From Bacteroidota bacterium (GTDB lineage Bacteria > Bacteroidota > UBA10030 > UBA6906), in the NCBI GenBank assembly GCA_016844425.1, contig JAERML010000017.1:1-15684 (forward strand): DNA of 15,684 nucleotides. Direction: 5' to 3'. Below the pieces are notes generated by a model. The model ran no database searches. It saw only the letters and a list, made by a program, of their open reading frames with translations, and had not been told where the DNA came from. A program made the position numbers and the translations under genes. Numbering within the stretch: the first letter of the stretch is position 1; the number at the start of each line of letters is the position of its first letter. This document shows positions 15,684-15,684 of the stretch, one piece after another.

Positions 15684-15684
15684 T

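Overview
This window looks like a chromosomal segment of a moderately GC-rich Gram-negative bacterium. It encodes an AsmA-like envelope protein, an outer-membrane beta-barrel and a predicted lipoprotein. The promoter in front of rplU has a TAnnTTTG -7 box, the type described for Bacteroidota. Together with a Chlorobi-type (LDH-like) malate dehydrogenase this points to the Bacteroidota/Chlorobi/Ignavibacteria group. That placement is inference, because no 16S or other typing marker is present.

Layout. From 1 to 9489 every gene is on the + strand: the 3' end of an AsmA-like gene, rsmA (16S rRNA dimethyltransferase), mgtE (Mg2+ channel) and an Aur1-like PAP2 membrane protein. Next comes a metal-resistance cassette: a SmtB/ArsR-type repressor with its own promoter and palindromic operator, a P1B-2 (Zn/Cd/Pb) ATPase split into two overlapping frames, and a translationally coupled small protein of unknown function. 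Then follow rplU-rpmA with a promoter and terminator, mdh, and a predicted lipoprotein. From 9492 to the end every gene is on the - strand. Reading in the direction of transcription these are the 3' part of pyrG (CTP synthase), a SAM methyltransferase, a cupin and a broken VOC/glyoxalase gene; then a tightly packed set made of a beta-CASP RNA-metallohydrolase, an outer-membrane beta-barrel and an RsbW-like HATPase. The two strands converge at 9489/9492 with only 2 bp between the stop codons.

The most notable feature is the metal ATPase. A 29-bp tandem duplication (4787-4845, one mismatch) lies just after the first transmembrane helix. It shifts the frame, separating the metal-binding (CC..E) domain from the catalytic body. 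Removing one copy would restore a single 712-residue protein. The second copy also presents a T TTC CCG heptamer in exactly the phase and direction (-1) needed to rejoin the two frames. The gene could therefore be a broken allele, a switch reversible by slippage, or a frameshifted gene making two products; an assembly error is also possible. Other points of interest are the complete alpha-5 metal site of the repressor with its near-perfect operator, a methyltransferase whose coding signal runs upstream of its first ATG to a well-placed Shine-Dalgarno followed by ACG, a VOC pseudogene formed by internal deletion, and the beta-CASP/OMP/RsbW-like gene set. No tRNA, rRNA, CRISPR array, insertion sequence or att site was seen. 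No gene-free stretch exceeds about 205 bases.
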